Assembly: GCF_051622035.1 (NCBI RefSeq)
Contig: NC_135355.1
Location: 2,852,001 to 2,916,000 of the forward strand
DNA length: 64,000 bases
Source of the DNA: Arctopsyche grandis
Taxonomy: Eukaryota > Arthropoda > Insecta > Trichoptera > Hydropsychidae
Direction of reading: 5' to 3'
A program made the position numbers and the translations under genes. The notes beneath the pieces are model-generated. The model saw nothing but the letters and a program-made list of their open reading frames with translations. It ran no database searches and was not told where the DNA came from. Each line of letters begins with the position of its first letter. Positions within the stretch are counted from its first letter, which is position 1. This document shows positions 20,898 through 33,600 of this stretch, one piece after another.

Positions 20898-21407
20898 CAC
20901 CAGTAACCTAGGCCACAACACCAAACGGACAAACCAATAGGAAAAAACGTGGTCGAGAAAAAATGGATGTCAATTAAGAAATCGGTATCGTTCCTTTGTT
21001 ACTATCCATACCTTTCCAATACTAATAACATGTTTGCTTCTATTTCAGCAATATATTGATTGATGTACAGAGGTACATGACCGCGTGATTGACGCAGAAA
21101 ATATATAAATAAAAACATAACCTACAAAGACGCATGGGACACAGAGGTAATCCAAAATTATCGGAACGATCACATAAACATCGTAAAGGATATTCAAGTA
21201 AGTGAATGTATTCAATCTCAGGCAATCTGTTCAAAAGGCAATCATGTGGGTAGGTCAGTTTTAAAATATGTTTTAAAGTATAACAATTAATTAACGCGAT
21301 TGTATAAAATAATATCGCGCTACGAAGGAATGTTTCATCGGTCGCATCGAATTTCGTATTAAAAGTGTAAAATCAGATGTAGTGTAAAATTAGCAAAGCA
21401 CGTGGAG

Positions 21408-21900
21408 AATTATACTTGTAGCCCCAAAGTGGATTAAATCAAGTACATACCGGTATATTCATATCGGTAGATCTTTGTTTCTTAATGTGTGTAGAAACAC
21501 CCTCCCCCCCCCCCCTTCCACGATAAATGTGGAATTATACTTGTAGCCCCAAAGTGGCTTAAACCAAGTACATACCGGTATATTCATAGCGGTAGATCTT
21601 TGTTTCTTAATGTGTGTAGAAACACCCTCCCCCCCCCCCCTTCCACGATAAATGTGGAATTATACTTGTAGCCCCAAAGTGGCTTAAACCAAGTACATAC
21701 CGGTATATTCATATCGGTAGATCTTTGTTTCTTAATGTGTGTAGAAACACCCTCCCCCCCCCCCCCTTCCACGATAAATGTGGAATTACACTTGTAGCCC
21801 CAAAGTGGATTAAATCAAGTACATACCGGCATATTCATACATCGGTAGATCTCTTTGTTTCATAATGTGTGATGAAACAGTGGTGATTTAAAATAAATCA
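21408..21900 (+). repeat. 125-bp tandem repeat in the BEL leader
   Basis: Units start with AATTATACTTGTAGCCCC at 21408, 21533 and 21658, with a variant at 21784 and a diverged piece near 21902. The first three units contain a run of about 13-14 C followed by TTCCACGATAAATGTGG. The repeat lies in the untranslated leader between the primer-binding site and gag. Confidence 0.85.
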
Positions 21901-22129
21901 CAAGACTTGTAGCCCCAAAGTGGTTTAAATCAAGCACCCACCAATTTAGGGTTGTTATTTCTTCCAAAATATGTTGGATAGATTCTGGTGATAATAGTTA
22001 AAGTAGAATATTAAGATTCACGGTTAATCATTGAATATTATTACCTTATCTCTACGAATAGTTCAATTGACAGCTATAGTAGAGAATAACTGTATTTATG
22101 AGACGAAATAGTGCAACTTTCTGAAACAA

Positions 22130-25100
22130 ATGTCAAGTGCTGAAAACGAGGTAATAGAAGCTTCGACTTCCCAGTCGCATAAAGGTCGAAATCCAACTAG
22201 GGACGTAGAACCTATTAGAGACAGGTCAAGCTCTAGAATACATCAGACTCGAAGTCAGACTCAATCGATAAAAACATTAGCGAAAGAAAATAAAGTAGAA
22301 GTTACAATGACGTCAATAGAATTAAGGTATTCGGGCGCGTTTAAAAGACTACAGGAGAAAATAGACAGAATCTCCGAAATAAATGAAGGACAGTATCAAT
22401 TTATTGAAAAAGCATACGACTATCTCCAAAAACTCCATTATGAGTATTTAGACAACATCACAGATATAGAGCAGGCGGATCAAATAGACGAAGAGTTCTA
22501 CATAATCACAATGACAATTCAAAATCTTAAAGCAGCATTAGAGAGACAATCCATTCAAGATTGTAAACTGAAGGTAGAGCAAGCAACAATTAAATTTGCT
22601 AGAGATAAGTTACCGACGTTAACCATTCCCACATTTCAGGGAGATCCATCTGAATGGCAATCGTTTCAACAAGCTTTTAAGAATATAATAGGAAACAAAA
22701 CGGAATATTCGAATGTCACGAAATTGCAATATTTGCATCAATCCTTAATCGGTCCCGCTTTGGCAGCTGTATCAGGTTTAGATATTAGCTCAGACAATTA
22801 CGAAATAGCTTGGAGTATTTTAGACAAGCAATATAATTTACCAAGACTTAATCTCAAAACTAGGATTAATTCACTTTGTGACTTAAAATTAATCACAAGA
22901 GAATCACATATCGAATTGAGAAATCTATTGAATCAGGTAACAGTGTGTATTAAAAACATTGAATCGTTGGGTTACGCGAGAGAAATTTTAGATCCATGGG
23001 TAACATGTTTAGTTCTAAGGAAATTACCTTTTAATCTAGTAAGAGACTGGGAAATATCGCTGGTTAGCAGAGAAATGCCACCATATGAAAGTTTAGAGAC
23101 ATTCTTGCAGAATAGATGTAATGTATTACAATCTACTGCATCTGTAACTACGGTGAAGGAATTCCCTCATAGTCGTCAAAGAATCATGAGAACTCATGTC
23201 GCGAACAAAAACCCATCAAGTAAGGTAAACGCATGCGCATTCTGTCGAAATAATCATTTCATAGGCAAATGTGATAAATTCAAAGCAAAATCCAGTATGG
23301 AAAGAAATGAATTCGTTAAATCTAATAACATGTGTTTTAAATGTTTAAATTCATCGCATAAGATAACAAATTGCAAGTCTAACTATAATTGCTTAAGGTG
23401 CAAACAAAACCATCATACTTTGTTGCATCAGGACGATACATTTAGTTCCAATAATACGGGAAGGAAGTCAATTAATGCTCATTCTACTCATTTCTCTCAA
23501 AGGGAGATAATTTTACCCACGGTACAAGTAGACATTATAACGTCCAATGGAACGGTCGTTAAGGGTCGCACATTATTAGATTCCGGCTCACAAGTCAACT
23601 ATGTTACCACATCTTTCGCTAAGAAGAATAACTTCAAATTAGAGAAAATCTCTCAAAAAATTGTAGGTATCGCTAATCAAGAAAGTAGCATTCGTCACAT
23701 CACCAAGGTGACCATAAGGTCTTCAACCACTAATTACTCAACCAAAGTGTTGTGTTTGGTATTACCAGAAATTACTGGCGAAATTCCAACTGTGAAACTG
23801 GATCAACAGTTAATTTCAATACCAGCGGGAATCAAGTTATCAGATCCCCTTTGGAATAAACCGACGCCAATCGATTTATTGCTCGGCGCCGAGATTTGCG
23901 TTCATGCTATGAAAGCAGGAACCATCCAGTTAGGAAAAGGTATGCCTATCTTAAAGGATACCGAATTCGGATGGACAATAGTTGGTCCATATCCCGAAGT
24001 AAATAATGCTCCAGGGAAGAGCCACATAGGCTTAAGTCAATTAGACAGTCACATTCAAAACTTTTGGATGATCGACCAGGTTCCTATGGTAAAACATCAA
24101 TCTCTTGAGGAGAAAAGATGTGAGGAACATTTCCAAGCACACACATCACGAGATAAAAACGGTAGATTTTGTGTAGCTTTACCATATAAAAATTCCCCGG
24201 TAGTATTAGGAAGTTCATTACACATTGCGGAGAAAAGACACAAAACTTTGGAAAGACGTTTTTTAGCCAATAATAATTTAAAAATGGAATACAATAAAGT
24301 TTTAGAAGAGTACATAAATTTAGGACATATGTCAGAGTGTGAACCTCCGGAGGCACATGAGGTTCATTGTTATTTACCTCATCACGTCGTGGTTAAGGAG
24401 TCTAGCCTTACCACTAAATATCGTGTAGTTTTTGATGCGTCCGCAAAGACAACGTCTAATATCTCACTAAATAATATTTTGATGGTGGGACCTAGTGTCC
24501 AATCAGATTTGTTAAGTTTACTACTCAACTTTCGACTCCATAAATACGTGATTACTGCGGATATTAAGCAGATGTACCGACAGATTCAAATAGCAGAGAA
24601 AAATAAAAATGTACAACGAATCATTTGGCGAACAGATCCCCAGAGTAAATTCAAGCATTACAAGCTTAATACAGTAACATTCGGAACTGCTTCAGCCCCA
24701 TTTTTAGCTACTAGATGTCTAAATCAGTTAGCAGAGGAGAATAGAAACAAATATCCCATCGCTAGTAAAGTGATCGAACGTGATTTTTATGTTGATGATT
24801 TGCTCACGGGAACTAATACTATTGAAGCTGGTAAATTATTAAAGGTTCAACTGGAAACCATATTATTATCAGCCGGTATGCCCTTAAGCAAATGGACATC
24901 GAACAACTCCGATATAATCACGGATGTTAAAGCTGACGATTGTTCAGATTTTAACTTCTCTAACGAATCACACAAAACTTTAGGTTTATTTTGGAAACCG
25001 CGGGAAGACGTTTTTGTATTTAAGGTTCAAACCGAAGTCGAGACTGAAAATATAACAAAAAGAAACTTTTTATCAGTAATTAGTCAGATCTTCGACCCAT

Positions 25101-27391
25101 TAGGACTATTATCTCCATTGTTAATTAATTATAAGATATTAATGCAATCTGTCTGGCAACAAACCATTGGTTGGGATGAATTCATTCCTCAGACAATCTT
25201 CAAAAAATGGAAAGATTGTCAATTATCCAACACAGTCATGAAACTTTATAAAATTCCTAGATTGATAATACTAAATAATGTCATTAATATACAGGCACAC
25301 GGATTTTGTGACGCATCCGAGAAAGCTTATGGTGCTTGTATTTATGTAAAATGTACTGATCAATTTGGAAATTCCAAATGTCATCTTGTGTGTTCTCGTT
25401 CGAGAGTCGCTCCGCTCAGTTTTGTAACTATTCCGCGTTTAGAGCTGTGCTCCGCTATGTTATTATCAAAGTTAATGAAGTCAACAATAGACCAATTAAC
25501 AATTCATATTAATGAAAAATATTATTGGACGGATTCAACCGTCGCATTGCATTGGATTAGAGGAGAGTCATGTAAATGGACCACCTTCGTTGCCAATCGA
25601 GTGGCCGAAATCCAATCAATATCTCAACCCATTGAGTGGTACCATGTCTCCTCTACAGACAATCCAGCAGATTTAATTTCTCGAGGGACTCAACCATCAG
25701 AATTAAATCATAATTCGTTATGGTGGGACGGCCCTAGTTGGTTGAAATTAGACGAATCACGATGGCCTCGAAGACCTCCTGAGATCACAATAGATCTTCC
25801 AGAGAGAAGGGTAGTCACTAACGCTACCCTTGTGAGGGAAAATAATTGGGTAGATAAACATTCTCATCTTCCAAGACTCCTTCGAGTTTTATCATATGTT
25901 CGTCGGCCACTAAGGAATAAACAATTAAACGTTAAAGAAAATAACGAACCGTCCGCTTTAGAATTAAAAGATGCTTTAAATAATTTGATAAGGTTATCGC
26001 AAATGGAATCATTTCCATTGGAATATCGTTTGCTGAGCAAGGGACATCCAATTCCCAGTAGCAGTAAATTAGCTAAATTGTCCCCTCTATTCCATGAGAA
26101 TTTAATTTGTGTTGGAAGTAGACTTCCTCTGGGAACAACTCTATCAACGTCACCCATTATCTTGTCAAATAAGCATAAACTTACACACATGATTGTCCGA
26201 GATGCGCACTTGAAATATATTCACTTGGGTACTCAAGCCTTACTGTCGTTATTGCGGCAGACCTATTGGCCATTGGCCGGACATAATACTGTCAAAGGAG
26301 TGGTGCGTTCATGTGTCATTTGTTTCAGAAATAAACCACTGTCACACAATAGATTAATGGGATTGCTCCCGCTTGAACGTACCACTGCGAATTTTCCTTT
26401 CAGTCATGTGGGGATAGATTTCGCAGGACCTTTTCCTGTGAAGAGTGGTTGCAATAAGAATTCTAAGATAATTAAGGGTTACGTTTGTGTCTTTGTGTGT
26501 TTTTCCAGTAAGGCAGTTCACTTGGAACTTGTCGGAGACTTAACGAGTTCAAATTTCTTAAATTGTTTAAGAAGATTCGTAGCCAGACGTGGCAGGCCCA
26601 ATACGATATATTCCGACAATGCTACTAATTTTGTCGGTGCAAGTCGTGAACTCGTTAATTTAGTAAAATTAATTTACGAACGTCCTCATGAGGAGAAGCT
26701 ACTACGGTATGTAGCCTCCGAAGGGATTCGTTGGAAGTTTAACCCGCCAAGGGCGCCTCACATGGGAGGGCTGTGGGAAGCAGCGGTTAAATCCATGAAG
26801 ATTCATTTAAACAAGGTGTTAAAGGCCACCACCTTAAATTTCGAATCATTTTGTACGGTATTGACTCAAATAGAAGCTTGCATGAATTCCCGTCCTCTTA
26901 GTCCCTTGTCTTCGGATCCACTAGACCTTTTACCCCTCACACCTGGACATTTCTTAATTGGCAGATCCTTACTCGCTCTTCCAATGGAGGTTAAATATAA
27001 CACTAATGTCCATGCCAATCTGCTTCAGATACAATTGACCACAGCAGCATTTTGGAAACGTTGGTCGGCGGAATATTTACATTCTTTGCAGTTACGACAC
27101 AAATGGAAGAAGGACTCGAGCAACAATCTGAGTGTGGGTCAAATGGTCCTGTTAAAGGAGGAACACATGCTGCCAACCCGATGGGTCTTGGGTCGAGTCA
27201 CTAAATTGTATCCCGGACCAGATGGCAGAGTTCGAGTCGTCGACGTCTTTACTGCCAGCGGAGAGTTTCGTCGGTCCAGTCATCTAGTGGCGCCATTGCC
27301 GATTCTACCACAAGGACCACTTGACAGGAAGGAAGATCAGCAAGAGGGAGGAGAAACAGCAGCTTCAATTCCGTCAACTTCGGTAGCTTAG
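22130..27391 (+). CDS. BEL/Pao gag-pol polyprotein, 1753 aa
   Basis: One uninterrupted ORF. Gag (about 1-360) includes LTIPTFQGDPSEW, the mark of the Pao gag domain. CCHC-type knuckles follow (CAFCRNNHFIGKC near 368, CFKCLNSSHKITNC near 405). An aspartic protease has the LLDSGS active site near 482. Reverse transcriptase has ADIKQMYRQI near 810 and catalytic YVDD near 887. RNase H starts near 1060 (GFCDASEKAYGACIY). Integrase has an HHCC zinc domain (about 1360-1400), then GIDFAGPF, SDNATNF and GGLWEAAVKS carrying the DDE triad. A C-terminal BEL-type domain ends the ORF. No break is seen. It acts in cytoplasmic particles and at integration into chromosomes. Confidence 0.95.
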   Translation: MSSAENEVIEASTSQSHKGRNPTRDVEPIRDRSSSRIHQTRSQTQSIKTLAKENKVEVTMTSIELRYSGAFKRLQEKIDRISEINEGQYQFIEKAYDYLQKLHYEYLDNITDIEQADQIDEEFYIITMTIQNLKAALERQSIQDCKLKVEQATIKFARDKLPTLTIPTFQGDPSEWQSFQQAFKNIIGNKTEYSNVTKLQYLHQSLIGPALAAVSGLDISSDNYEIAWSILDKQYNLPRLNLKTRINSLCDLKLITRESHIELRNLLNQVTVCIKNIESLGYAREILDPWVTCLVLRKLPFNLVRDWEISLVSREMPPYESLETFLQNRCNVLQSTASVTTVKEFPHSRQRIMRTHVANKNPSSKVNACAFCRNNHFIGKCDKFKAKSSMERNEFVKSNNMCFKCLNSSHKITNCKSNYNCLRCKQNHHTLLHQDDTFSSNNTGRKSINAHSTHFSQREIILPTVQVDIITSNGTVVKGRTLLDSGSQVNYVTTSFAKKNNFKLEKISQKIVGIANQESSIRHITKVTIRSSTTNYSTKVLCLVLPEITGEIPTVKLDQQLISIPAGIKLSDPLWNKPTPIDLLLGAEICVHAMKAGTIQLGKGMPILKDTEFGWTIVGPYPEVNNAPGKSHIGLSQLDSHIQNFWMIDQVPMVKHQSLEEKRCEEHFQAHTSRDKNGRFCVALPYKNSPVVLGSSLHIAEKRHKTLERRFLANNNLKMEYNKVLEEYINLGHMSECEPPEAHEVHCYLPHHVVVKESSLTTKYRVVFDASAKTTSNISLNNILMVGPSVQSDLLSLLLNFRLHKYVITADIKQMYRQIQIAEKNKNVQRIIWRTDPQSKFKHYKLNTVTFGTASAPFLATRCLNQLAEENRNKYPIASKVIERDFYVDDLLTGTNTIEAGKLLKVQLETILLSAGMPLSKWTSNNSDIITDVKADDCSDFNFSNESHKTLGLFWKPREDVFVFKVQTEVETENITKRNFLSVISQIFDPLGLLSPLLINYKILMQSVWQQTIGWDEFIPQTIFKKWKDCQLSNTVMKLYKIPRLIILNNVINIQAHGFCDASEKAYGACIYVKCTDQFGNSKCHLVCSRSRVAPLSFVTIPRLELCSAMLLSKLMKSTIDQLTIHINEKYYWTDSTVALHWIRGESCKWTTFVANRVAEIQSISQPIEWYHVSSTDNPADLISRGTQPSELNHNSLWWDGPSWLKLDESRWPRRPPEITIDLPERRVVTNATLVRENNWVDKHSHLPRLLRVLSYVRRPLRNKQLNVKENNEPSALELKDALNNLIRLSQMESFPLEYRLLSKGHPIPSSSKLAKLSPLFHENLICVGSRLPLGTTLSTSPIILSNKHKLTHMIVRDAHLKYIHLGTQALLSLLRQTYWPLAGHNTVKGVVRSCVICFRNKPLSHNRLMGLLPLERTTANFPFSHVGIDFAGPFPVKSGCNKNSKIIKGYVCVFVCFSSKAVHLELVGDLTSSNFLNCLRRFVARRGRPNTIYSDNATNFVGASRELVNLVKLIYERPHEEKLLRYVASEGIRWKFNPPRAPHMGGLWEAAVKSMKIHLNKVLKATTLNFESFCTVLTQIEACMNSRPLSPLSSDPLDLLPLTPGHFLIGRSLLALPMEVKYNTNVHANLLQIQLTTAAFWKRWSAEYLHSLQLRHKWKKDSSNNLSVGQMVLLKEEHMLPTRWVLGRVTKLYPGPDGRVRVVDVFTASGEFRRSSHLVAPLPILPQGPLDRKEDQQEGGETAASIPSTSVA

Positions 27392-28428
27392 TTTAACCCG
27401 AAGACACTACCCCCAACTCATATTACTTATTAGATGTAATCATGAGTTTAAATCATTCAATGTTAATAGTAGTACTCCGTAATTCACTTTAATTGTGTTG
27501 TGTGTATAATTTAAGCTATTTTCATTTTAACATTCGGCAGTATATATCTCCGAATTTAATCTAATCATTTTGTCTTTATAATATAAGACTTGTCTCATGT
27601 CATCACTCGGAAGGATTATATCCGAGTTTAAAATAAACCGTTCAAATTTGACAGTTAAAATTAGATTCATGATTTGTTAATGTTAGTCTCCAAGCCACAC
27701 TTAATGGAGCATCTTAAATTATTTCATGTCTACTTAATTATAACCTGCCGGGAGTCATCCGCAGGTCTTATGTTTCTTGTTATGAAAACATAAGTTAACT
27801 TTTACTGTTTATAGTATTTATGTGAATCGTAGAATAAGTAAATATTATAATACTGAACATTTCAATGTTTAACGTAGAGACATCTATAATCATAGTTCGC
27901 CTTCATTTCCTGCTTGTAGGAATGAATGAATGACTTTCCAATTTACTTTTAATTTAGCAATGTTTGTGCTACTTGTTGATGAAATCAAGTTAACTTAGGA
28001 GCATTACACTCACTAATCAAGTTTAGTTGATCGGTAATAGCTGATCTGTTTTGACAACTGTAATAGTGTCAACATTGTATTGTCTAAGTTAACATCAAGA
28101 TGAGGAATGCTTAAGTTTTAAACCATATACAGTCCACTCTCTCTTCTTTAAAGTAAACTTATCTTGTAATGCTTATTCACAGCTTCAAAGGAGATTTCAA
28201 AAATTTTAATGTAAATAGAAACAACATTCACCAGAGGTATACCTATAAGTTGAAATATTACTGAACCAATAAATTGATTTTATCCTCACACTGGATGAGG
28301 CAAAGGTTTCATTATTCACCCTCTATTTAATTATTTTAAGAGCTATGATTTATTGTAAACGACTCGTCAGTAATGCTGTAACTCTGTAGAATAACTGTAT
28401 TGTTCAACAGTTTTCCTATGTGGGACTA

Positions 28429-28657
28429 TGTTCCGACTTTTGTAATGACGTGTGGCAAACAGTCTTATTAACTGATTGTCGATTGGCATTATTGACGAGT
28501 TGGCATTAGTGTCGGCCCAAGCGGAAATACGCGACGGTCGACAGAGTTCGAGCAGACGGCGTACGGACAACTTGTGTTCCGTACGCTCCGCTGAACCACC
28601 ACGTGCAAATTTTACATTTCAATAAACTACATCAAACCATTATCGAAGTCTTTTCCA
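28429..28657 (+). repeat. 3' LTR of the BEL/Pao element
   Basis: Same 229 bp as the 5' LTR; I found no mismatch by eye. It is followed by ATATT, matching the 5 bp before the 5' LTR. From 28663 to 29381 I see no gene or known repeat. Confidence 0.93.
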
Positions 28658-29381
28658 ATATTTATTTACAAAATATATGACGACAGGCTAGTGGCAAAGG
28701 GTTAGATGTCACCGTCTCTTTTGTCATTTTTTGGATTCTTAAATGTATTTATTACGAAAATATTTCCATCGACTTGAAATCCCAAAATGGCAAGTTAAAA
28801 AGCGATCAGAATAGTGTAGGAAGTTTGTCAGACTAATTGATGAAGTGAAACTAATAAAAACCCTGTCAAAAGCATTCGATCTATAAGCACATTAAAATGG
28901 CAAAAAAGGACATCTGAACTGATATTGTCTGCGTTTTGGGCACCCAAAATTTGAGACTGACCACTTCACTACTAAGAATTTTCAAAAAGAGCTTTCAAAG
29001 CTCAGCTTTTCTGAGAATAGTCAAATAATTAAAACTCAAAGAGAAATGGATACAGATAACGATCCAACTCTCTCGTATAGAAAAAAAGAAAAAGAGGAGC
29101 TTTAGGTTCAAATATTTTGTGTCGGTTACAACGAATGGAAAGTGAAATAGTGCATTCAATACAAATTCCGGTTTTTTGAAGAAGTTCCCATTGCACAACA
29201 ACCATACACGTGTCGGCATCGGATGCACCGACATACCAATAGAAATTTTATTGCACTAACGGTAATGCAGTTGTGTAGTAACAACCAAAGGAAGGAAAGT
29301 TTTCGGGTTCAGAACTATCAGAAGTCTATCGCCAGTCGACAGAGTAGCATTCTGATGCAGCGACCCAAAAAGAAAAGAAGC

Positions 29382-29463
29382 ATGATATTACGATTGTTCA
29401 TGATTGTAGTTCTGTCCGTTGGCGTAGATGCTATCCAACCGCTTGCATTTTTGCAGTGTAGAG
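29382..29463 (+). CDS. Gene B exon 1: signal peptide and first TIL cysteine
   Basis: ATG at 29382 gives MILRLFMIVVLSVGVDA, a signal peptide, then IQPLAFLQCR plus one base. The donor is GTTATT at 29464 (weak), leaving phase 1. The cysteine completes the domain in exon 2. The frame is open upstream, but this ATG places the hydrophobic core correctly. The structure mirrors gene A exon 1. I see no TATA box upstream. Confidence 0.68.
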
Positions 29464-29501
29464 GTTATTACTGATTTATCTCCAATAATTTATACATTTA
29501 A

Positions 29502-29549
<48 letters not shown>

Positions 29550-30542
29550 GCATTTTTAAATTTGAGACTTGTGCATTTGCAGGAACAACAAGGAACGAAG
29601 TTTTCTCCAGGTGCGGCAAAAACGATTGCGTAGATACTTGTATGCGGCCGACCACTTCTCTTGGATGTGTCGGAAACTGTAGAAGTGGTTGCGTTTGCAG
29701 GGAAGGATTCATTCGGAATTCTTTGGATGATTGTGTCCTACCCATTCTTTGTGGTATAATATTCCATTTTTCTCCAATCATGATTCCTTTGTTCTTACTT
29801 AAAAGCTGCGATCGAGTTTCAACTCAACTATCACAATAATTGTAATTATTTACAAATATTAAATGTAAATATGACGATTGCTTATAAATTCAGGCTCTAA
29901 AATAAGAAAATATTTTGTTAATTTCAGATTGGAAATTAGGTTCTAAAAAACAAATATTTTAAAGCTTTTTTTTATTTGGTTTTCAATTTTTATTTCATTT
30001 TCGTGGATTCAAATTTAAAAAAAATCAATCAAACATCGAGGTCAAATTGTCTTCTGATCACAAAACTTTATATATTGTTATAAAGTATGTACATATTCAT
30101 ATGCACTTACATAGATAATGTAAGAATAATTAATATCATGGTTTCGTTTTTACATACCTCCTTTACATTTCACATGGTTTTCATTTCAAGTGGTAATTTT
30201 TTATATCTCTGATTGTTCCGTTTTTACTAACAAATAAGTGATTATATGCATATATGCATAAGTGATTTTATTTTTATTTTGATAATCATATACCATTCTC
30301 TTCATAGGCTACCCCAATATAACACTGTGGCTAGATAATACATAAATAACACACATTTTATATAAACATACATATGTACATACATATAAAAAAATATTTA
30401 ATTTGATTTAAAAAACATTCATATGCTACCCAAATAATTTAAAGAAATAAAAATAAAGGAAAAAAAAACAAAAAAAATTAAAAATTATGTAAGGCAGTAT
30501 TTATGTATGTATATAGTTTTAAATAGTTTTTTAATAACATAG

Positions 30543-30622
<80 letters not shown>

Positions 30623-33600
30623 AATATTATGCGTTGAGGAACGTAATAAAATAATAAAATGAGTAATATTTAAATACTAAACTAAATTTAAGAATAATGT
30701 ATTTAAAACATATAAATTGAAAAATTCCATTTATATTTTTGCGATTTGAACTATTAATTACGGTGAAAATCTCTTGAAACCGCCAAAAAATACCAAGGCT
30801 TTGAAGTCAGCTACTCTGACTCCGATCTTTTTACTATGACCCTCGAATACGACTAACTTCGGTTTTTGATTCCGATTTTGACCCCGACTACAACTCTTAT
30901 TTGAAATATCTCAAAAACATTTTTTATGTGTGTTCAAATAAACAAGTTGAGAGTCATTTGATTTGAACGACTCCAGTGCCAACTTCATTATTTATTTCGG
31001 GTATTCATATTCGGATGTGACCAACCCATGACTTTATTTATGTATTTAGGGAATGTAAAGTGTATCAAAAACAAAATTCTATAATGACAAACATATACGG
31101 TTATGAGAACGTTTTGAGCCCTAATATATGGAATCACTAGAGACACGTATTTTGGGCATCTATTTTTGTCAATTATAGCATTTTCATTTTGCGTTTTAGG
31201 GCATTAAAAATGTTCAATTTTAGCATCTACATATTTTTATGAAGAGTTTAATTTAAAAAATAATAAAAAAATTCTATGAATTTTAATAAAATGTATATAC
31301 ATATGTATATGCAATTTAAAGACAACACAACAATTAAAAAATAATAGAAAAATTCAAAAATGTTTTGGAATTCAAATTACAATGAAAAAAATATGAATAT
31401 AAAAATATAATACTAATTAAAATTTATTAAAACTCAACATGGAGCATATTTCTGCAGATTCTGTTTTGAGATTCGTGCGACGATTGGTAACAATTATATT
31501 GTATTTACTAAAATACCTTTCAGCATCCACGCTATTGACGGGACACCAAATAGATTTTAGAGCTGCACAACCAAACAATAATAGCAATATATCCGGCGTG
31601 GATTCACTTTTCATATTCTCTATTAATTGTCTAAAGTCTCTAAAGTCTATTAAGTCTCAGTCGGAGTGCTATACTGAGATCACGTGTGGTTAGGACTTTT
31701 TTCAATTTCAAGAATGTACATAGCTCTTGCTTGCTCCACTCTAACGCGAATTTCCTTTCCACTTTCACACGTTTCACCCAGATAGCACCCAAGATATCTA
31801 AAACCACCCACTCTCTCCACCACGCTGTTATTGATCTGTAAATAAGAGCTGACCGTATTGTGAGCCGACTTGCTAAATATCATCCATTTGGTATTTTTTG
31901 TATTCAGCTTTAACCCCGCCCTAGAGCTATGCATAGTCGTTGAAGTTCGTGGTCAGTAGTACTGTATCATTCGCGTACCGAATGTTATTAATTACTGTGC
32001 CATTTATTGTAATTCCGGAATCTATCTCTTCCAAGGCTTCAGCCATAATATTTTCTGAATATAAATTAAACAGTAGCGGTGATAGCACACATCCTTGCCG
32101 AACTCCCTTCATTATTCTTACGCTCTCTGTTGTATCACGCTCGACGCGTACTACGGCCGTCTGATTCCAGTAGAGATTACCAATTAGCCGAATATCTCTT
32201 TTGTCTAACCCTATATGCGATAGTATTTCAATTAAACAATGGCAGATTTCTAAAAAACAAAACTGTTTCTTTAACATTTTGTACCTGCCACAGATGGATT
32301 GAATAATTTACTCAATGTTTGGAGGAATAGATTTGTCTCATTTAGTCATGAGTGCGAGTCTAGTTTTAAGACGCTTTTTTGAGCAGCCTTTTAGATACAC
32401 AGCTCCAACTGTCTTCTTTTGTTTACAGTAAGTAGACAAAAGCAGTTGGTTGATTTCGACAGGAAAAACACCGTCTATGGTAAACTGCAAACTGTTTTAT
32501 CCCCTCAATTTCTTCACATAATAAATGGGCAAAGGAATAGGTAGGCGATTCTAAATTGTATATTAATTTTATAAATTTTATGCAAATTTCTCTTTTATTT
32601 GTTATTTTAGCATCTATTCGCATATTTTACGAATTTAGCCTATATTAGCATCTATTCCGAATTTTAGCATCAATTTAGCATTAATAGCAAAATGCCCAAA
32701 ATACGTGTTTCTAATAATGGTGCTAGGAAACTTACCCCCTGGACACATACCCCCCGGACACTTACCTCTGGTCAAAAACCCCCTGGTCATTAACTCCCCG
32801 TGCAAAATACTTCCGTCAACGATAAACATTATTTAAAAATAGCAATAAATAATTAATAATGTACCTTACATATAATACACTAATGTTTGTATGTATGTGC
32901 CAGTGAGTGGTTGGGTCTGTCGTTGGTTGGGTGGGAACAACACGTTCGATTTATTTTTTTTTGCGCAGGGGGTGCAGCCAGATGGGGCTCCGCCGAAGGC
33001 GCCACAGGGGGCGCCACTCCTAATAAAATAAATAAAAATATTTTGATATATATTTTTTTTAATTTTAATTTTAATTTTTTTTATACACCCCGGGCAAAGC
33101 CGGGTAATAAAGCTAGTAAGTAATAAAAAAGAATAAATTGTGTGTGGTAGAGCATAAAGTGGAATTTTTTCCTCTTAGAAAAGTCAAAAATGTTGTGACC
33201 ACCCGATTTTTTCCACACTCCTGAGCGTATCAAGCTGAAAATTTATATTTGTATTCTTTATGTACTAACTTAGAGTTGATAAGGTTTTGGTCAGAATTCG
33301 AAAACCGGAAGTAGTAGTTTTTTTTAAAACAATATTTCATTATTTTATTCTGACCTTTAAAATTATTTTATTTTTTTGATATTTAATGTGTATACTATTT
33401 ATAGTGATTTTATGAAATGAAAAAAATTTCGAACAAAATCTTTAGAACTTTTGTCTTGTGCAAGTTTCCGTACATCGGTTTTATCCCCTCAATTTCTTTA
33501 CATAATAAATGGGTAAAGGGATAGGAAGATTCTTCTAAATTGTCGATTAATTTTATAAATTTTATGCAAATTTCACTTTTATTTGTTATTTTAGCATCTA

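Larger units (their letters stand above)
20648..28657 (+). mobile_element. Complete BEL/Pao LTR retrotransposon, 8010 bp
   Basis: Two 229-bp LTRs (20648-20876 and 28429-28657), TG..CA at both ends, are identical by eye. The 5-bp target duplication ATATT flanks the element (20643-20647 and 28658-28662). A candidate primer-binding site starts TGGTCACTTCG at 20880. One long gag-pol ORF fills 22130-27391. No env-like ORF and no clear purine tract are seen in 27392-28428. Identical LTRs and an unbroken ORF point to a very recent insertion. It lies between the two TIL genes. Confidence 0.95.

Noticed and set aside
24084-26190. Minus-strand ORFs inside the BEL element
   Set aside because: Antisense to an intact gag-pol with all expected domains; no support of their own.
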